64,000 nucleotides of DNA from Tetracentron sinense (GCA_015143295.1 CM026564.1:15922416-15986415), one strand, 5' to 3'. Counted from the first letter of the stretch, positions 34,686-46,717 are shown. A program made the numbers and translations. Notes: generated from the letters alone by a model not told the origin.

Positions 34686-35486
34686 ATGGTGGTGGTGGTG
34701 TATGGTAGTGGTGGTAGTGGTGGTAGTAGTGGTGGTGGTAGTAGTCATGGTGGGTAGGTGATGGTAGTGGTGGTGGTAGTGGGTGGTGGTAGTGGTCGTG
34801 GGTACTGGTTGTGGGTGGTGGGTGGTGGTCGTGGTGGTGGGTAGGTGATGATAGTGGTGGTGGGTGGCGGTAGTGGTGGTGGGTGGTGGTAGTGGTGATG
34901 CTAGTGGTGGTGGGTAGTGGTGTTGCTAGTGGTGGTAGTGGTGGTGGTAGTGGGTGGTGGGTGTGATGCTGGTAGTAGTGATGGTAGTGATGGTAGTGGT
35001 GGTGGGTGGTGGTAGTGGTAGTGGTAGTGGTGGTGGCAGTGGTGATGGTAGTGGTGGTGGGTGGTGGCAGTGGTGGTGGTAGTGGTGATAGTAGTAGTGG
35101 TGGGTGGTGGTAGTGGTGATGGTAGTGGTGGTGGGTGGTGGTAGTGGTGGTGGTAGTGGTGGTGGGTGGTGGTAGTGGTGGTGGGTAGGTGATGGTAGTG
35201 GTGGTGGTAGTGGGTGGTGGTGGTAGTAATGATGGTAGTGGTGGTGGGTGGTGGTAGTGGTGGTGGTAGTGGTGATGGTAGTGGTGATAGTAGTGGTGGT
35301 GGGTAGTGGTAGTGGTGGTGGTAGTGGTGATGGTAGTGGTGGGGGTGTGGTGGTGGTAGTGGTGATGGTAGTGGTAGTGGTGGTGGTAGTGGTGATGGTA
35401 GTAGTGGTGGGTGGTGGTAGTGGTGGTGGTAGTGGGTGTGGGTAGGTGATGGTAGTGGTAGTGGTGATGACAGTGGTGGTGGGTAG
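34686..35486 (+). repeat. GGT/AGT-rich microsatellite block, about 800 bp
   Basis: Imperfect (GGT)n with AGT, GAT and GGGT variants fills 800 bp on the + strand; the complement is a C/A-rich strand. Long open frames on both strands here are low-complexity artefacts. Confidence 0.95.
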
Positions 35487-35505
35487 AACATTCCTAGTAG
35501 CCTCA

Positions 35506-36480
35506 CCAAATTTTAGACCTATTTAGTTAGTATATTAGTAATGGACATACCTCATATTCATAAGTTGGAACACTTTACAAACCTGAATATTAGACCTATA
35601 TAGTTAGTATGTTAGTAATGGAAGTACCTCATATTCATAAGTTTGAACACTTTACTCTACAAATCTAAATCTTAGACCTATTTAGTTAGTATGTTAGTAA
35701 TGGAAAAACCTCATATTCATAAGTTGGAACACTTTTCTCTGCAAATCTCAATCTTAGACCTATTTAGTTAGTATGTTAGTGATGGAAATACCTCATATTC
35801 ATAGGTTGGAACACTTTACTCTGCAAATCTGAATCTTAGACCTATTTAGTTAGTATGTTAGTGATAGAAATACCTCATATTCATAGGTTGGAACACTTTA
35901 CTTTACAAATCTGAATCTTAAACCTATTTAGTTAGTATGTTAGTGATGGAAATACCTCATATTCATAGGTTGGAACACTTTACTCTGCAAATCTGAATCT
36001 TAGACCTATTTAGTTAGTATGTTAGTGATAGAAATACCTCATATTCATAGGTTGGAACACTTTACTTTACAAATCTGAATCTTAAACCTATTTAGTTAGT
36101 ATGTTAGTAATGGAAATACCTCATATTCATAGGTTGGAATACTTTACTCTGCAAATCTGAATCTTAGACCTATTTAGTTAGTATCTTAGTAATGGAAATA
36201 CCTCATATTCATAAGTTGGAACACTTTACTCTGCAAATCTGAATCTTAGACCTATTTAGTTAGTATGTTGTAATGGAAATACCTCATATTCATAAGTTGG
36301 AACACTTTACTCTGCAAATCTGAATCTTAGACCTATTTAGTTAGTATGTTAGTGAAGGATGAACCTCATATTCATAAGTTGGAACACTTTACTCTCCAAA
36401 TCTGAATCTTAGACCTATTTAGTTAGTATGTTAGTGAAGGATGAACTTTACTTTTGTGAGTTGGACTTTATACCTTGCAA
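35506..36480 (+). repeat. 82-bp tandem repeats, about 12 units
   Basis: Unit starts (CCTATTTAGTTAGTATG) lie at about 35595, 35677, 35759 and 35841 and continue at 82-bp steps to about 36430; degenerate units run to 36560. It is A+T rich with no ORF. It may be the subterminal part of the CACTA element; no TAGTG end is seen before the LTR at 36600. Confidence 0.9.
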
Positions 36481-37397
36481 AATCTGCCATATATGGGATT
36501 GCTTAGCATGTTAGTGATAGAGATACCTCACTTTCGTGAGTTGGAACACTATACAAATCCGAGATTTAGTCAGATTAATTGGAGATTTCCTAAGGTTAAT
36601 GTAGAGCCCCGGAACCCAAGTTCACTGTGCTAGGAATAGTTTCAGTGAATAGTGCCTTGTGTGTGTGTGAAAAAGCTTAAGGTCTTCCATTTTGCTCTTG
36701 GTAGTGTGGCGAGCTAAGTGAAGATTTTAGGTGAGTGTATTGAGTCTCAAGAGAGAGTATAAAGATACTCTAAGTGGGTAAAAGAAAATGGTATAAAATG
36801 CCTTAAGTGGTTAATAGGTTGTAAGTGAAGAGTGCTAGTGCACGAGGCATAAAGAGGCTAGGGCCTCTCATGCTTATGGGGGTGAATTCAATGATCACCT
36901 AGGTGGGATGAAAACCTATGGGAAACGATTCATGAGGTGTGAGTGGGATGTTAGACCTAAGGAAGAAGAGTGTGAAGCACTCGAATATTCTAAGTGTCAA
37001 CAAGGGTTATGCCTTTAGCATTACCCTTAACTTTAAGAAGCCTTAGTTCAGTCACCGCGGATCGGAATCAAGTGATTCTTGAATTTTCGGAAAGGTATTA
37101 GAACCCTCTTCAAGGTTCATGTTGATCATTTTCCATGATTTTGAATCGGGATTGAGTCAAAAGTAGGATTTCCAAAATCGGGTCGGCTGCAAATCTGGGC
37201 TGTCGCAACCCATTGCAGACCAGTCAGCTCTAGGGGCATTTTGGTCTATGGATAAAGAATAATTAGAATTTCTTCAAAACATGAAAGTTGTTCCTCTTCG
37301 AAAGAAGAATCCAACGCAAGTTGAATCATCAAAATTGGAGCTCTGAGTCAAAAGTTATGGCTAAAATACTGAAGTATATTCTGTAGCACCAGTCAAT

Positions 37398-37493
37398 ACC
37401 GAGAGCTCGGTCCACTACCGAGAGATCGGTCAAAAGCACCGATCGATCGGTCCACTACCGGTAGATCGGTCATCTATCGGTCGTCTATCGGTC
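37398..37493 (+). promoter_or_regulatory. Palindrome array of LTR E
   Basis: ACCGAGAGCTCGGT, ACCGAGAGATCGGT and ACCGATCGATCGGT in 96 bp, followed about 55 bp later by a T/A-rich TATA-like CCTTATTTTTAAGG. Confidence 0.6.
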
Positions 37494-38657
37494 CTACGCA
37501 TTTTTCAGAAATTTTTTAGGGGTTTTTTGGTCTTTTGGCCACTCTATCCTTATTTTTAAGGGTTGGCTCGAGCCAAGGGTGTTCATAAACACCCTTAGCA
37601 ATATTTTTAGAGAGAGGAAGAGAAACCTAGGGTTTCCAAAAGGGGATTTTCCATTCAAAGAGATTTTGAGCGATTGTGAGCCCAAAATCCTTTCCAAAGA
37701 TTTGGATTCACCCAAATCCAAGTCACAAACCTCATAGATCGCTTCCACCAAGTTCGTGCAAGCTGTAGATGTGTGGATCTTCAACCTTGGAGTTTGGGGA
37801 AAGCTTCCACAAGCTTGGATCTTGCTCCCACGGCCTCCTAAGGCATTTTTCCCCAATCTTTCAAGGTAGAACAAACTACTAACTCTTTGTTAGAATTCTA
37901 TTAAAGTTTCTTTGATTCTTTTCCTCAAAACTTGTCATGATATGAGATAGAACATTATGTATGGAGGTTGGTTGGGCGATGGATGCCAATGGATGGTGTG
38001 TGGTGTGATGAACAAATGGGGAAGGGCATTGTTTACATAACGTACACACTTAGTGTTTGATGAAATGTCTTAAAGAAAAATGAAAGAATGAAATGACATG
38101 AAAAATGGGGTTCGTATGTGAGAGTGTAAGTACACTCTCCAAATTGCATGATTAATATTTATGAACATTTACGAAGAAATTAGGGCAAGGGTAGATGAAA
38201 AAGAGTATGGGATACTCTAAGGAATTTAATAATGTGGTCTATTTATAAGTTCTAGCTTGTTCAAGTTTAATTAGTAAAGAAATGAATAGGAAACAAGGTA
38301 GTAGTATGAATATAAATAGCATGTGAATGGAATGGACTACAAGGACTTGTTAGAATTGGAATTTTAAATTAAGCATGTTAATCGAATGAATGTCAAGTAA
38401 ATGGACTTGTTAGGATGTGTCATTAGATGGTAGAATATGCATGAGTTATTGAATGAATGAAATAAAACGCCATAAATCCCTTTTTGTTTATTATTTACAA
38501 TACCATGAAGGTTTACATTTCAAGGACACATGTATATTAATGAAATCATCACAAGTAGCACGCTAGGAAAATGCATACATATGACAAGTTAATGAAATAC
38601 AAGTAAATGAACATGGATAATGAGAAACTCAAGGTAACAAGCACGCTTGAAAGGTAA

Positions 38658-38929
38658 GCTAATGTGTGTCGTCCAGTACATAGTTCAGGCATTAGTGAAA
38701 ACAAGAACATAGATGCTAATGTGTGCCGTCCAGTACATAGTTCGGGCATTAGTGATCTAGCTAATGTGTGCCATCCAGTACATAGTTTGGGCATTAGCAA
38801 AATAAGACAAATAAGATGCTAATGTGTGCCGTCCAGTACATAGTTCGGGCATTAGTGATCTCCAAGCAGGCAAACAAGACAAACAAGACGCTAATGTGTG
38901 TCGTCCAGTACATAGTTCGGGCATTAGTT
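38658..38929 (+). repeat. Hairpin tandem repeats of LTR E, 5 units
   Basis: Units carry CTAATGTGTGCCGTCCAGTA and GTTCGGGCATTAG, with CTAATG and CATTAG arms, separated by variable A-rich spacers. Confidence 0.85.
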
Positions 38930-39205
38930 AATCAAGCAAGACAAGAACAAGTTAAACAAGCAAGTCAAGAAATGAGAAAAACAAGTCAAGTGAACAAGTG
39001 GGTGTTAAATGAATGTGTGGGGTGTGTGTGAACTAAACAAGTTAAGCAAACAAGACATGAACATGGATTGAATTGATATTGCTTGTCTTATTATGATTTG
39101 ATGTACTTCCTTTCTATTCCCATCTTGCACGGTTTAAATTATATCATACAAGAAAGTATTGTTGTATTAATGTTTCATAACATTGCTAGTTAGTAGTGAG
39201 TACAC

Positions 39206-39372
39206 GCTGAGTATTTCATACTCAGCCGTACTTTCATGTCGGCAGGTACCGAGGATACCCCGAGCCCTGGGTCGAGGAAGAGTATATAGAGGAGAGAGAG
39301 CCATCTATCCCACTGCAGCCTCAGGCAGAGGCGAGAGACTTAGACCATTGGCCCCACGGGGGTGACTATTGA
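39206..39372 (+). pseudogene. Stem-loop and LTR ORF of LTR E (frame broken)
   Basis: GCTGAGTAT and ATACTCAGC (39206-39226) form a perfect 9-bp stem with a 3-nt loop. The ATG at 39236 starts MSAGTED but stops soon. The conserved PWVEEEYIEE lies in another frame (39262 to TGA 39370-39372), so this copy has a frame change between start and core. Confidence 0.5.
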
Positions 39373-39660
39373 GCGAGACAGAGTTGTATTTTATCTTTTG
39401 TATTTTGTTAGGTGGGCCTGTCCACATTAGGCTTAGACGTGTTGTACATATGTTAAAGTTGGAATACTGTTTTGGAACTTTAGAAGAAAAAAAAAAGAGT
39501 TGGTTGCGTTTCCGCATTTTATGTTTAGCTTCCGCGCTCTGATTATCATTGTATTAGTATTATATTTTGCCTTGTTCATTACAGGATGGTTTGGCAGGTT
39601 TGTATAGTCCACCTAAAGTATCCCTAAACTCCTAGGGGGTATTTTGGGGCGTGACAGAGG

Positions 39661-39678
39661 TGGTATTAGAGCTTAGGC
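39661..39678 (+). promoter_or_regulatory. Primer binding site after LTR E
   Basis: TGGTATTAGAGCTTAGGC, four bases after the LTR; one mismatch to the initiator tRNA-Met site seen in A-C. Confidence 0.85.
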
Positions 39679-40494
39679 TTTAGGTCTCTAGGGTCGTTTA
39701 GGGAATGATACCACGAGTAAGCCAAGGCATTAGATTCATCTTAGGAGTCGTATTCCAAGTGTAGACAAATCACTTAGTCTTTGTCCAGAACAGCTTGATT
39801 TCGACTGAGTTAGAGTACATTTACGCTAAAAAACCCAAAATTTTATATACTAATACGATTATGTGTTGAATTGTTATGTGGTATTATATGATATATATGA
39901 TTGGCATATTATATGTTATATGCTAAGTGAAAACCAATGCTTGATGAACGAGTTTCCCAATTAGATTCATGAGTGATGTGATATTCAGGCTAGAGGCTAG
40001 CCTAGGTGTTAGTTAACAAGGGGGGGTAGGTCCCTTATCATACATTATGTTATTAGATTTAGATAGGGATTTGCTTCCAAGTGAGACTATAGGAGATTCT
40101 TGTGTCTTGCAAGATTAATAGATTTAGAGTCATTACGCAACAAGGGACATAGGTTTCGATGTATATGCTGTTATGTACATCCGGTGAAATTTCATCCGTT
40201 AAAGTGCGCTTAATGCGTATTGCAACACAAATAAGCATAAGTCGCACATCACGGTATGATGATAAGTCCACGCAAGTTCATGTAACCCCACGACTAGTAG
40301 GAACATATATGGACCTCAATAAATTTCAACCAATTGAGGGATGTTGATGCACGCTTCTAGATACAGATGCGCATTTTATGCAGCACATTCTAGAACCAAT
40401 GCCTAAGTCCAGTGGTCTAAGTCCATGGAATTTTATGATTAGTATTCCCTAACGAAATTGTACGTAATACTATGATTTTGATAGTACTGTTAGC
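39679..40494 (+). other. Interior between LTR E and LTR fragment G
   Basis: The first 170 bp match the Tekay leader. The rest (about 39850-40494) shows no gag or pol motif in any frame and no repeat that I recognise. Confidence 0.5.
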
Positions 40495-40952
40495 TAGTAG
40501 TTTTGGTTCGCTGAGTATTCCATGCTCAGTCGTACATGTTATGTCTGTAGGTACACGGGTTCCCTTTGACATCTGTGATTAGGGGCCTTGGATAGAGGAG
40601 GATTATGGCGAGGAAGAGCCATATGTGGAGCCTCAGGAGGGGCAAAGGACTTAGACCACTGGCCCTTTCAGGGTGATTACTGAGAGACAGAGAGTATTAC
40701 CATTTTGTATTTTGATAGGTGGGCATGTCCACCTTTACTCTTGATTATGTATTGTACAAACTTGGAATACAGATGATATGTATGGAAAAGAAATTTTTGG
40801 GTTACGCTTCCGCACACGATTATGCTTCCGCATTACTTTATGTTTCCATTATATATAGCCTTGTGTATTTTACAGGATGGTTTGGTATCGGATATTTGCA
40901 CATCACGAGCCAAAGTATCCTTAACTCCCAGGGGGTATTTTGGGTCGTGATA
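40495..40952 (+). repeat. LTR fragment G, 3' part of a Tekay-type LTR
   Basis: It resembles the end of LTR E from the stem-loop on. The LTR ORF starts ATG 40541 (MSVGTRVPFDICD) with a TAG inside and PWIEEDY after it, closing at 40652-40654. It ends GGGTCGTGATA at 40952, with TA in place of CA, against copia gag sequence. No target duplication with 36600 is seen. Confidence 0.7.
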
Positions 40953-41275
40953 GAGCTGACCTATTTTGCTTGCCAAACATCTCATGAAGGTTTTGCAAAA
41001 TGTCAGAAGCCTTATCCATGTGTTCATATTGGCTTTGCAAAATGTTTGGCATCGAAGCCAGTATGTAACACTTGGTCATCTGATTGGACCTCTCCCATTG
41101 CTCGAACTCAACCTTTTGGGCCGGTGAAGCATCTGAAAGAATTTCAGGCTTAGGTGTCTTAAGACATAGCTCAAGGTTATCCATGTCAAATACAATTCTA
41201 ATTTTTCTTTTCCAGTGTACATAGTTAGTTCCAACTAACTTTTCATCACGAAGAATTTTTCAGTCAATGGGTGTA
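40953..41275 (-). pseudogene. gag: Copia element H gag, N-terminal fragment
   Basis: The minus strand reads ILRDEKLVGTNYVHWKRKI, then MDNLELCLKTPKPEIL (ATG 41184) and EFEQWERSNQMTKCYILASM. These are hallmarks of Ty1/copia Gag (UBN2/Retrotran_gag family). A stop lies just before ILRDEK, and the rest of Gag and all of Pol are missing because LTR fragment G abuts at 40952. Confidence 0.85.
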
Positions 41276-42939
41276 GGCCTGTCATGATCTAATCAAATGA
41301 CAAAATAGATAGTAATAGGGATCTATTGAATTCATTAATACCAAGTAGATTATGGGTCTTTTTCTAATGGTATTACCAATTTGGGAAGAATCAATTGGCA
41401 TCGAAAACCTAGACACTGGCTTATTGTGATCCTGCCTTTGGGCACATCATGACATCTCCTTGAATAGGCAGATAGAAACTATCTTCTTCAATTTCACAGA
41501 TCTCATCTTGTGAATCCTGGAGCATTCGATCTACTGTCTAATCTATAAGGGATGTTATGCTCACGTTTTGGCGTTATTGTATAATATCTCTTATTCATGT
41601 GCCCACCTACCATGAACCTAATAAACACCTAGCGAAAGCTCACGCTTTGGCCTTTTTGCTCCCACTATTTGCTTATTCAGTTTTCACCATGTTCACACAT
41701 TGGTAAGAGGGATTGGGCCCAGCTTTGGTCTATCAGCTTACTCACACTCCCCACTATAGGATCACATAGTGTATGGCAGAAGATCATAATACTTAGGTAC
41801 TTGTCCCCAGTCTTATATACACATGATATATCAAGGGCAATTATTTCAATAGAATAATTAAACATATAAACAAATATCATCTCATGATAAAATAAAACAA
41901 TAATATACGAGATTAATTGTTATGGGTCAATGAATTAAAATGCATGGATGCAAGAGAATGAGATAACAATAAAGGCAGCTCACAAACTTCTTCACGATCC
42001 CTTCCTTTATCATCTTATTGAGATCACATCTCAGCATGCTCCTTAACAGCATCGCCACCAATGCATTAAACAGAATTTAAATGGCATTAGGGAAACCAGT
42101 ATTCCATTCGTCCTTTTCAGGAAAACCGAATGAATCTGCCCTTTACAGATTGCCAAAACCTACTACATATTAACCTCTAAAATGAATGCATGAATAATAA
42201 ACAATTTATCATATAATATGACCCATAACTATAATCTCATATAAAATAGATGCTACATGGTAATGGAGTACTTTTCCTTATTTTAAAAGGATTTTAAATT
42301 TGATAACAATTATCAAATCGCTTGATAAAAATCTATATCTTATATAGATCTAACTCCGGAAAAAATAAAATAATTATATTTTCCATAAAATAATTTTCAT
42401 GAAATAATTTTTAAAATATAAGATAGAATTTTCTTAAAATCTCTACAAAATTTTATTTCTCTCCCGAATGCAAGATCCTTTCATATAGATTCATTATACT
42501 ATTATCCAAGATTAGTTCTACTATTATCCAGGATTAAAATAAAAAATAAGAGAATGGAAAATCCTAAATATGATCACATCATAAATTAGGGTTTTATAAT
42601 TTTTCAAATAAAATCTATTTATGGGAAAAAATCATTTATTAATTATTTTAAACAATTAATAATTATATATTAAATGATCAAATCATTTAAAAGGAATTTC
42701 AAAATAAACTCTTTATTTCAAATTTAATTATATAACATATAATGCTAGTTTTTAAATTTTATTTAATTATCAAATCTCATTCAATAATATAATAAATATT
42801 TATTTATTCATCCCATGAACAAATAAAATAATAAAAACTACGAGCAATATTAAATAGATCAAAATTAAATTCATCTCATGAATAAAATTATTCATTTAAT
42901 TACCTTATCAAAATAAAAAAAAAATACTCCTAACTATGA
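41276..42939 (-). other. Long A+T-rich leader of copia element H
   Basis: About 1.66 kb between gag and the primer site, without an ORF or recognised repeat. The right half (42200-42930) is extremely A+T rich. Confidence 0.6.
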
Positions 42940-42951
42940 GCTTTAATACCA
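42940..42951 (-). promoter_or_regulatory. Primer binding site of copia H (decayed)
   Basis: The minus strand reads TGGTATTAAAGC, two mismatches from TGGTATCAGAGC of initiator tRNA-Met. Confidence 0.75.
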
Positions 42952-42953
42952 CT

Positions 42954-45714
42954 TGAAGGGGAATCTGGATAAAAAATTAATGCGAAAACTGGATCCCCTA
43001 GATCTTAACACCATAGAAAGCAACACAATTATCTAAGAGTTTTAGTCATATCACCTCATGAATGATGTTCACCGGTGATGCTTAATCCACGTGAACCGTC
43101 AGAACTCTTTGTAGAGATTTCTCTGAAAAAATACTAGAAGTTCGATCATTGTTCTTCGCTATCCCTATGAAGCTTTAGAATCTCCTTTGAAATTATAGAA
43201 GCAATAGGAAGAAGATGGAGTAATGGTGTAGACCTTCTATCACCAAAAGTACTATGGTTCAAAACCCTAGAATAAACAAAACCCAACATGCACTACCTTA
43301 GAAGCTCACGAAAACCCTAGGGGGATCCCCTAGGGCTCACGATTTGAAGAGGAGAGAAAAATTCTAGAGAAAAGTGCTTAATGGTTTAGGGTGTTGGGGT
43401 ATTTATAGACTAGGATCCCGTCCTAATCCTACTCCAACTTGATCTTATCTAGTAGGATTTATTAATTAATAATAACTCTTAGTATTGTTAGACATGATGG
43501 CCAAAAAAGTCATTTAGATTGTTAGATTTTTATTAATTTGATTAATAAAGACTTCTTCTTAATCTATTGTGTATTCATTATGGGTAATTGACCATGATCA
43601 TGAGATGATCTATACGATATGAGATATCGATAAAGGTCCATAAGATATATTCTAGGAAAGTTATGTGATTTGATTATCACAGACAGATATAACTTTCAGA
43701 TTCCTTATACCTTATATAGTCACAGCTGTGGGTGAAGCTAGGCACTTCACTTATATGGCTGCCAAAATGCTAAGATGTTCTCAATAGTTGAGATGTAGTT
43801 CTATCTCGAACTATTGTAGTGGAGACTACACATCAGCATATGGGTGCTTAAATGTACACTGACTGATTGCATTCAATGAGAGACCTCTTGCATAAACATA
43901 CTATCAGATAGTTGGTCTCTCATTCACATTGAACAGTTTCGATGATCCTTAGATCTGATGTGTTCATCTATAACTGAGCAGTGATCTGACTATTTTGATT
44001 CCACCAACGTATTTTCTAACTTAGAGAATTCGATACAGTGATAGTTGGATAGTCAGAAAGTTGTTCAAGTCATGATGAATTTCAGACAAGAAATCCCTGC
44101 TCATTAATTTCAGAGATTATCCATGTTCCGGGTAAGACAGTTGATTAAGTTCAAATCCTGCGCAGGTGATTTTGGAAAAAAAAATAAGTTTTGGAATATA
44201 CTTTTATTAAAAGGTATTATACTTATAAAAGGATTTTCTCAAAAAAAATTTCATGAGAAATTGTTTCTCATGGCGTAATCATAAGTATTGAAAACCTGGA
44301 TGATTTGCAATGGGCTATGGGTAAGATAGTATGTCAATCTCGAAGGCCCATTAGGGATAATGTATTTGGAAGGATAAATCGAATTTAAAAGTTCATGTGG
44401 CGGGATCCGTAATGGTTAATCTTCATACACTGGGATTCAATTGCAACATGGATATCTCACATCACTTGCAATTCCGATGTATTTCCTATTTAGGGTCAAT
44501 GGGATAACATTGGGTAAGCCAGCATAAGAATGTCCCAGAGCAATCTGTGGAGTTACTCAGATAAGAAATACAAGTTCAATAATTGATTAAAAGTTAATAA
44601 ATTATTTAAGTGATTAAAAGTTAATCAAATAGATTAAAAGTTAATCTATGGTTTAAATTAATTTTTAATTTAAATCTAGGGATTATTTTAATAATTATTT
44701 AATTAACATAATTAAAGGGGTAATGGGTTTGACCCATATCCATAAACCCATTTAATATGGACCTTTAATATAGGCCAAAGCCCATGGGTTTAAACCCTAT
44801 GGTGGGGTGCCCACTTTGGTAATCCTAATTGGATTAGGATTTGTTTAATTGAATAATTGTTGAAATATAATTCCCATAATTATGGAATTAAAATCCAATT
44901 ATTGGATTGTAATAAGGATGAAGATAAGTTGTAATTGGATTACAACATGGGGTGTTTAACTCTCCAAAGTCCACGCCCCTTGACGCTCTCGCCCACCCTT
45001 GTGTAGGGTTTCCTAGTTTGACTAGGTTTCCTTCTTTTTGTTGAATGTTAACTTATCCCTTTTAATCAAGGAATTCTCTTGCAATAAGGACTCTTTAATT
45101 AGTAGGATTACTATAACTAAAGTAGTTATAGATTAAGTAGGAGTTTAATTAATCTTGACTCGAACAACTTTCTGATTATCCAACTGTCACTGTATTGTAT
45201 TTTCTAAGTTAGAAAATACGTTGGTGGAATCAAAATAGTCAGATCATTGCTCAGTCATAGATGAACTAATCAGATCTAAGGATCATCGAAACTGTTCAAT
45301 GTGAATGAGAGACCAACTATCTGATAGTATTTTATACAAGAGGTCTCTCATTAAATGCAATTAGTCAATGTATATTTCAACACCCATATGCTGATGTGTA
45401 GTCTCCACCACAATAGTTCGAGATAAAACTACATCTCAACTATTGAGAACATCTTAGCATTCTGGCAGCCACAGTTGTGACTATATAAGGTATAAGGAAC
45501 CGGAAAGTTATATTTGCCTGTGATAATCTAATCACATAACTTTTCTACAATATATCCAATGGACCTTTATTGATATCTCATATCGTATACATCATCTCAT
45601 GATCATGGTCAATTACCCATAATGAATACACAATAGATTAAGAAGAAATCTTTATTAATCAAATTAATAAGAATCTAACAATCTAAATGACTTTTCTGGG
45701 CACCATGTCTAACA
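42954..45714 (-). repeat. 5' LTR of copia H with internal inverted duplication
   Basis: The outer ends match the LTR of copia I: TGAAGGGGAATC at 42954 and GTCTAACA at 45714. 42954-43485 and 45154-45714 are in minus orientation, but 43486-45153 is in + orientation, starting with the exact LTR terminus TGTTAGACATGATGG. The terminal ~560 bp is therefore present twice as an inverted repeat. Length is 2761 bp against 2186 bp for the LTR of copia I. A TATA box (CTATAAATA on minus, 43400-43408) is retained. Confidence 0.85.
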
Positions 45715-46298
45715 GCTATACACGATCATTCGGACAAGGTTACAAGCCCAAGATGGAAGACTTCCACATAAATCTGACAAAGAGGAATAGCATGACGGAA
45801 AATCCAGAACCCTGACCCCACATCGCAGTGACCTTCCCAGGTGAAACCTTTCAACGCATAGACTCAGAGGATTACACTGACACCCTTCGTTCACCAGAAC
45901 CAATCCTTGCCAATATCCTGAACCCCCACCCTGTCCGATGTTGAATCTTCAGGGATTCCAGATCTAAAGACGTTCGACATGGCCTAGTTTTTCGAAGAGC
46001 TAATTGTCGAAGATGCTACCGAAACAAAAGATGAAGTAGGAGAGTAGGTCTACATCATCTCCACCAACGTAGAAACATCATCCAGTCTCTAACCACTAAT
46101 CCGTTGGTGAACCGAGACTCTCATAATCAAAGTCACCCAAGACTGGGGTAAGTAAGCCGCATGAAAGGTTGGTCCGACCAAACAATGACCAAGCATCTTC
46201 CTCTCTCTATTCCCTCATTTCTCTTTTTAGAAACAGTCAATGTTGGTCGTTTTAGGCCTCTTTTTATGAGTCAACAATTTTGTAAGCTATAAAGTCTT
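45715..46298 (+). pseudogene. pol: Tat-2 fragment, part 1 (protease-RT linker and intron start)
   Basis: Matches Tat-1 from about 3390 to 3900, including the GYKPKMEDFH-like segment, VFDMA-like acidic tail and the PLIRW end. GTAAGTAAG at 46148 is a strong splice-donor match where Tat-1 has ACAAGCACA. Several stops. It is cut on the left by copia H and on the right by element C, whose target duplication is GTCTT (46294-46298). Confidence 0.8.
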
Positions 46299-46597
46299 TG
46301 TCACGACCCAAAACCCACCCTAGGAGTTAGAGTGAATCTTGGACGACTTATCATGACTTACATGACTTTCTTGACAAACCAACCTGCAAAATACCTGAAG
46401 CATATACAATAGAGGACAATAATGCGGAGGCATAAACTACATAGCATAGCGGAAGACTAACCAAACCACTAAATATATATATACATGTAATCCAAGTTTT
46501 GTACAAAATGAAATCACAAAAGAAAGTGCGGACATGCTCGCCAAAATACATGAATATACTCTCTCAAGCTCTCCCACAGTCACTCAAAATCTACCAC

Positions 46598-46717
46598 CTA
46601 GTAGTACTCGTCTACATGAGGCTCTTCCGTAGGTTCCTCAATATACTCCTCCTCCACCCATGGGCCAGGAACACAGATGTCAAAAGGAGCCACCGCTCCA
46701 CTATCACCTGCCAACAT
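46598..46717 (-). CDS. Conserved 39-aa acidic ORF in LTR (element C, 3' LTR)
   Basis: Starts MLAGDSG, contains APFDICVPG and PWVEEEYIEEP, and ends HVDEYY-TAG. Same length as in A and B although about a third of residues differ; the core is unchanged. Confidence 0.52.
   Translation of the reverse strand: MLAGDSGAVAPFDICVPGPWVEEEYIEEPTEEPHVDEYY

Larger units (their letters stand above)
36600..39656 (+). repeat. LTR E: 3.06-kb Tekay-type LTR, + orientation
   Basis: It starts TGTAGAGCCCCGG at 36600 and ends GGGGCGTGACA at 39656, and a primer site follows, so it is a 5' LTR. It contains the palindrome array, CTAATG/CATTAG hairpin repeats, the stem-loop and the PWVEEEY frame. At 3057 bp it is longer than the LTRs of A-D. 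Confidence 0.9.

Noticed and set aside
34901..35509. A 202-codon minus-strand frame rich in His, Pro, Tyr and Thr
   Set aside because: It is the complement of the GGT/AGT block; any frame of such a repeat stays open, and no start context or domain is present.
41669..41857. Small frames in the copia H leader and other A+T-rich stretches
   Set aside because: Short, on both strands, without homologous counterpart or motif in the window.
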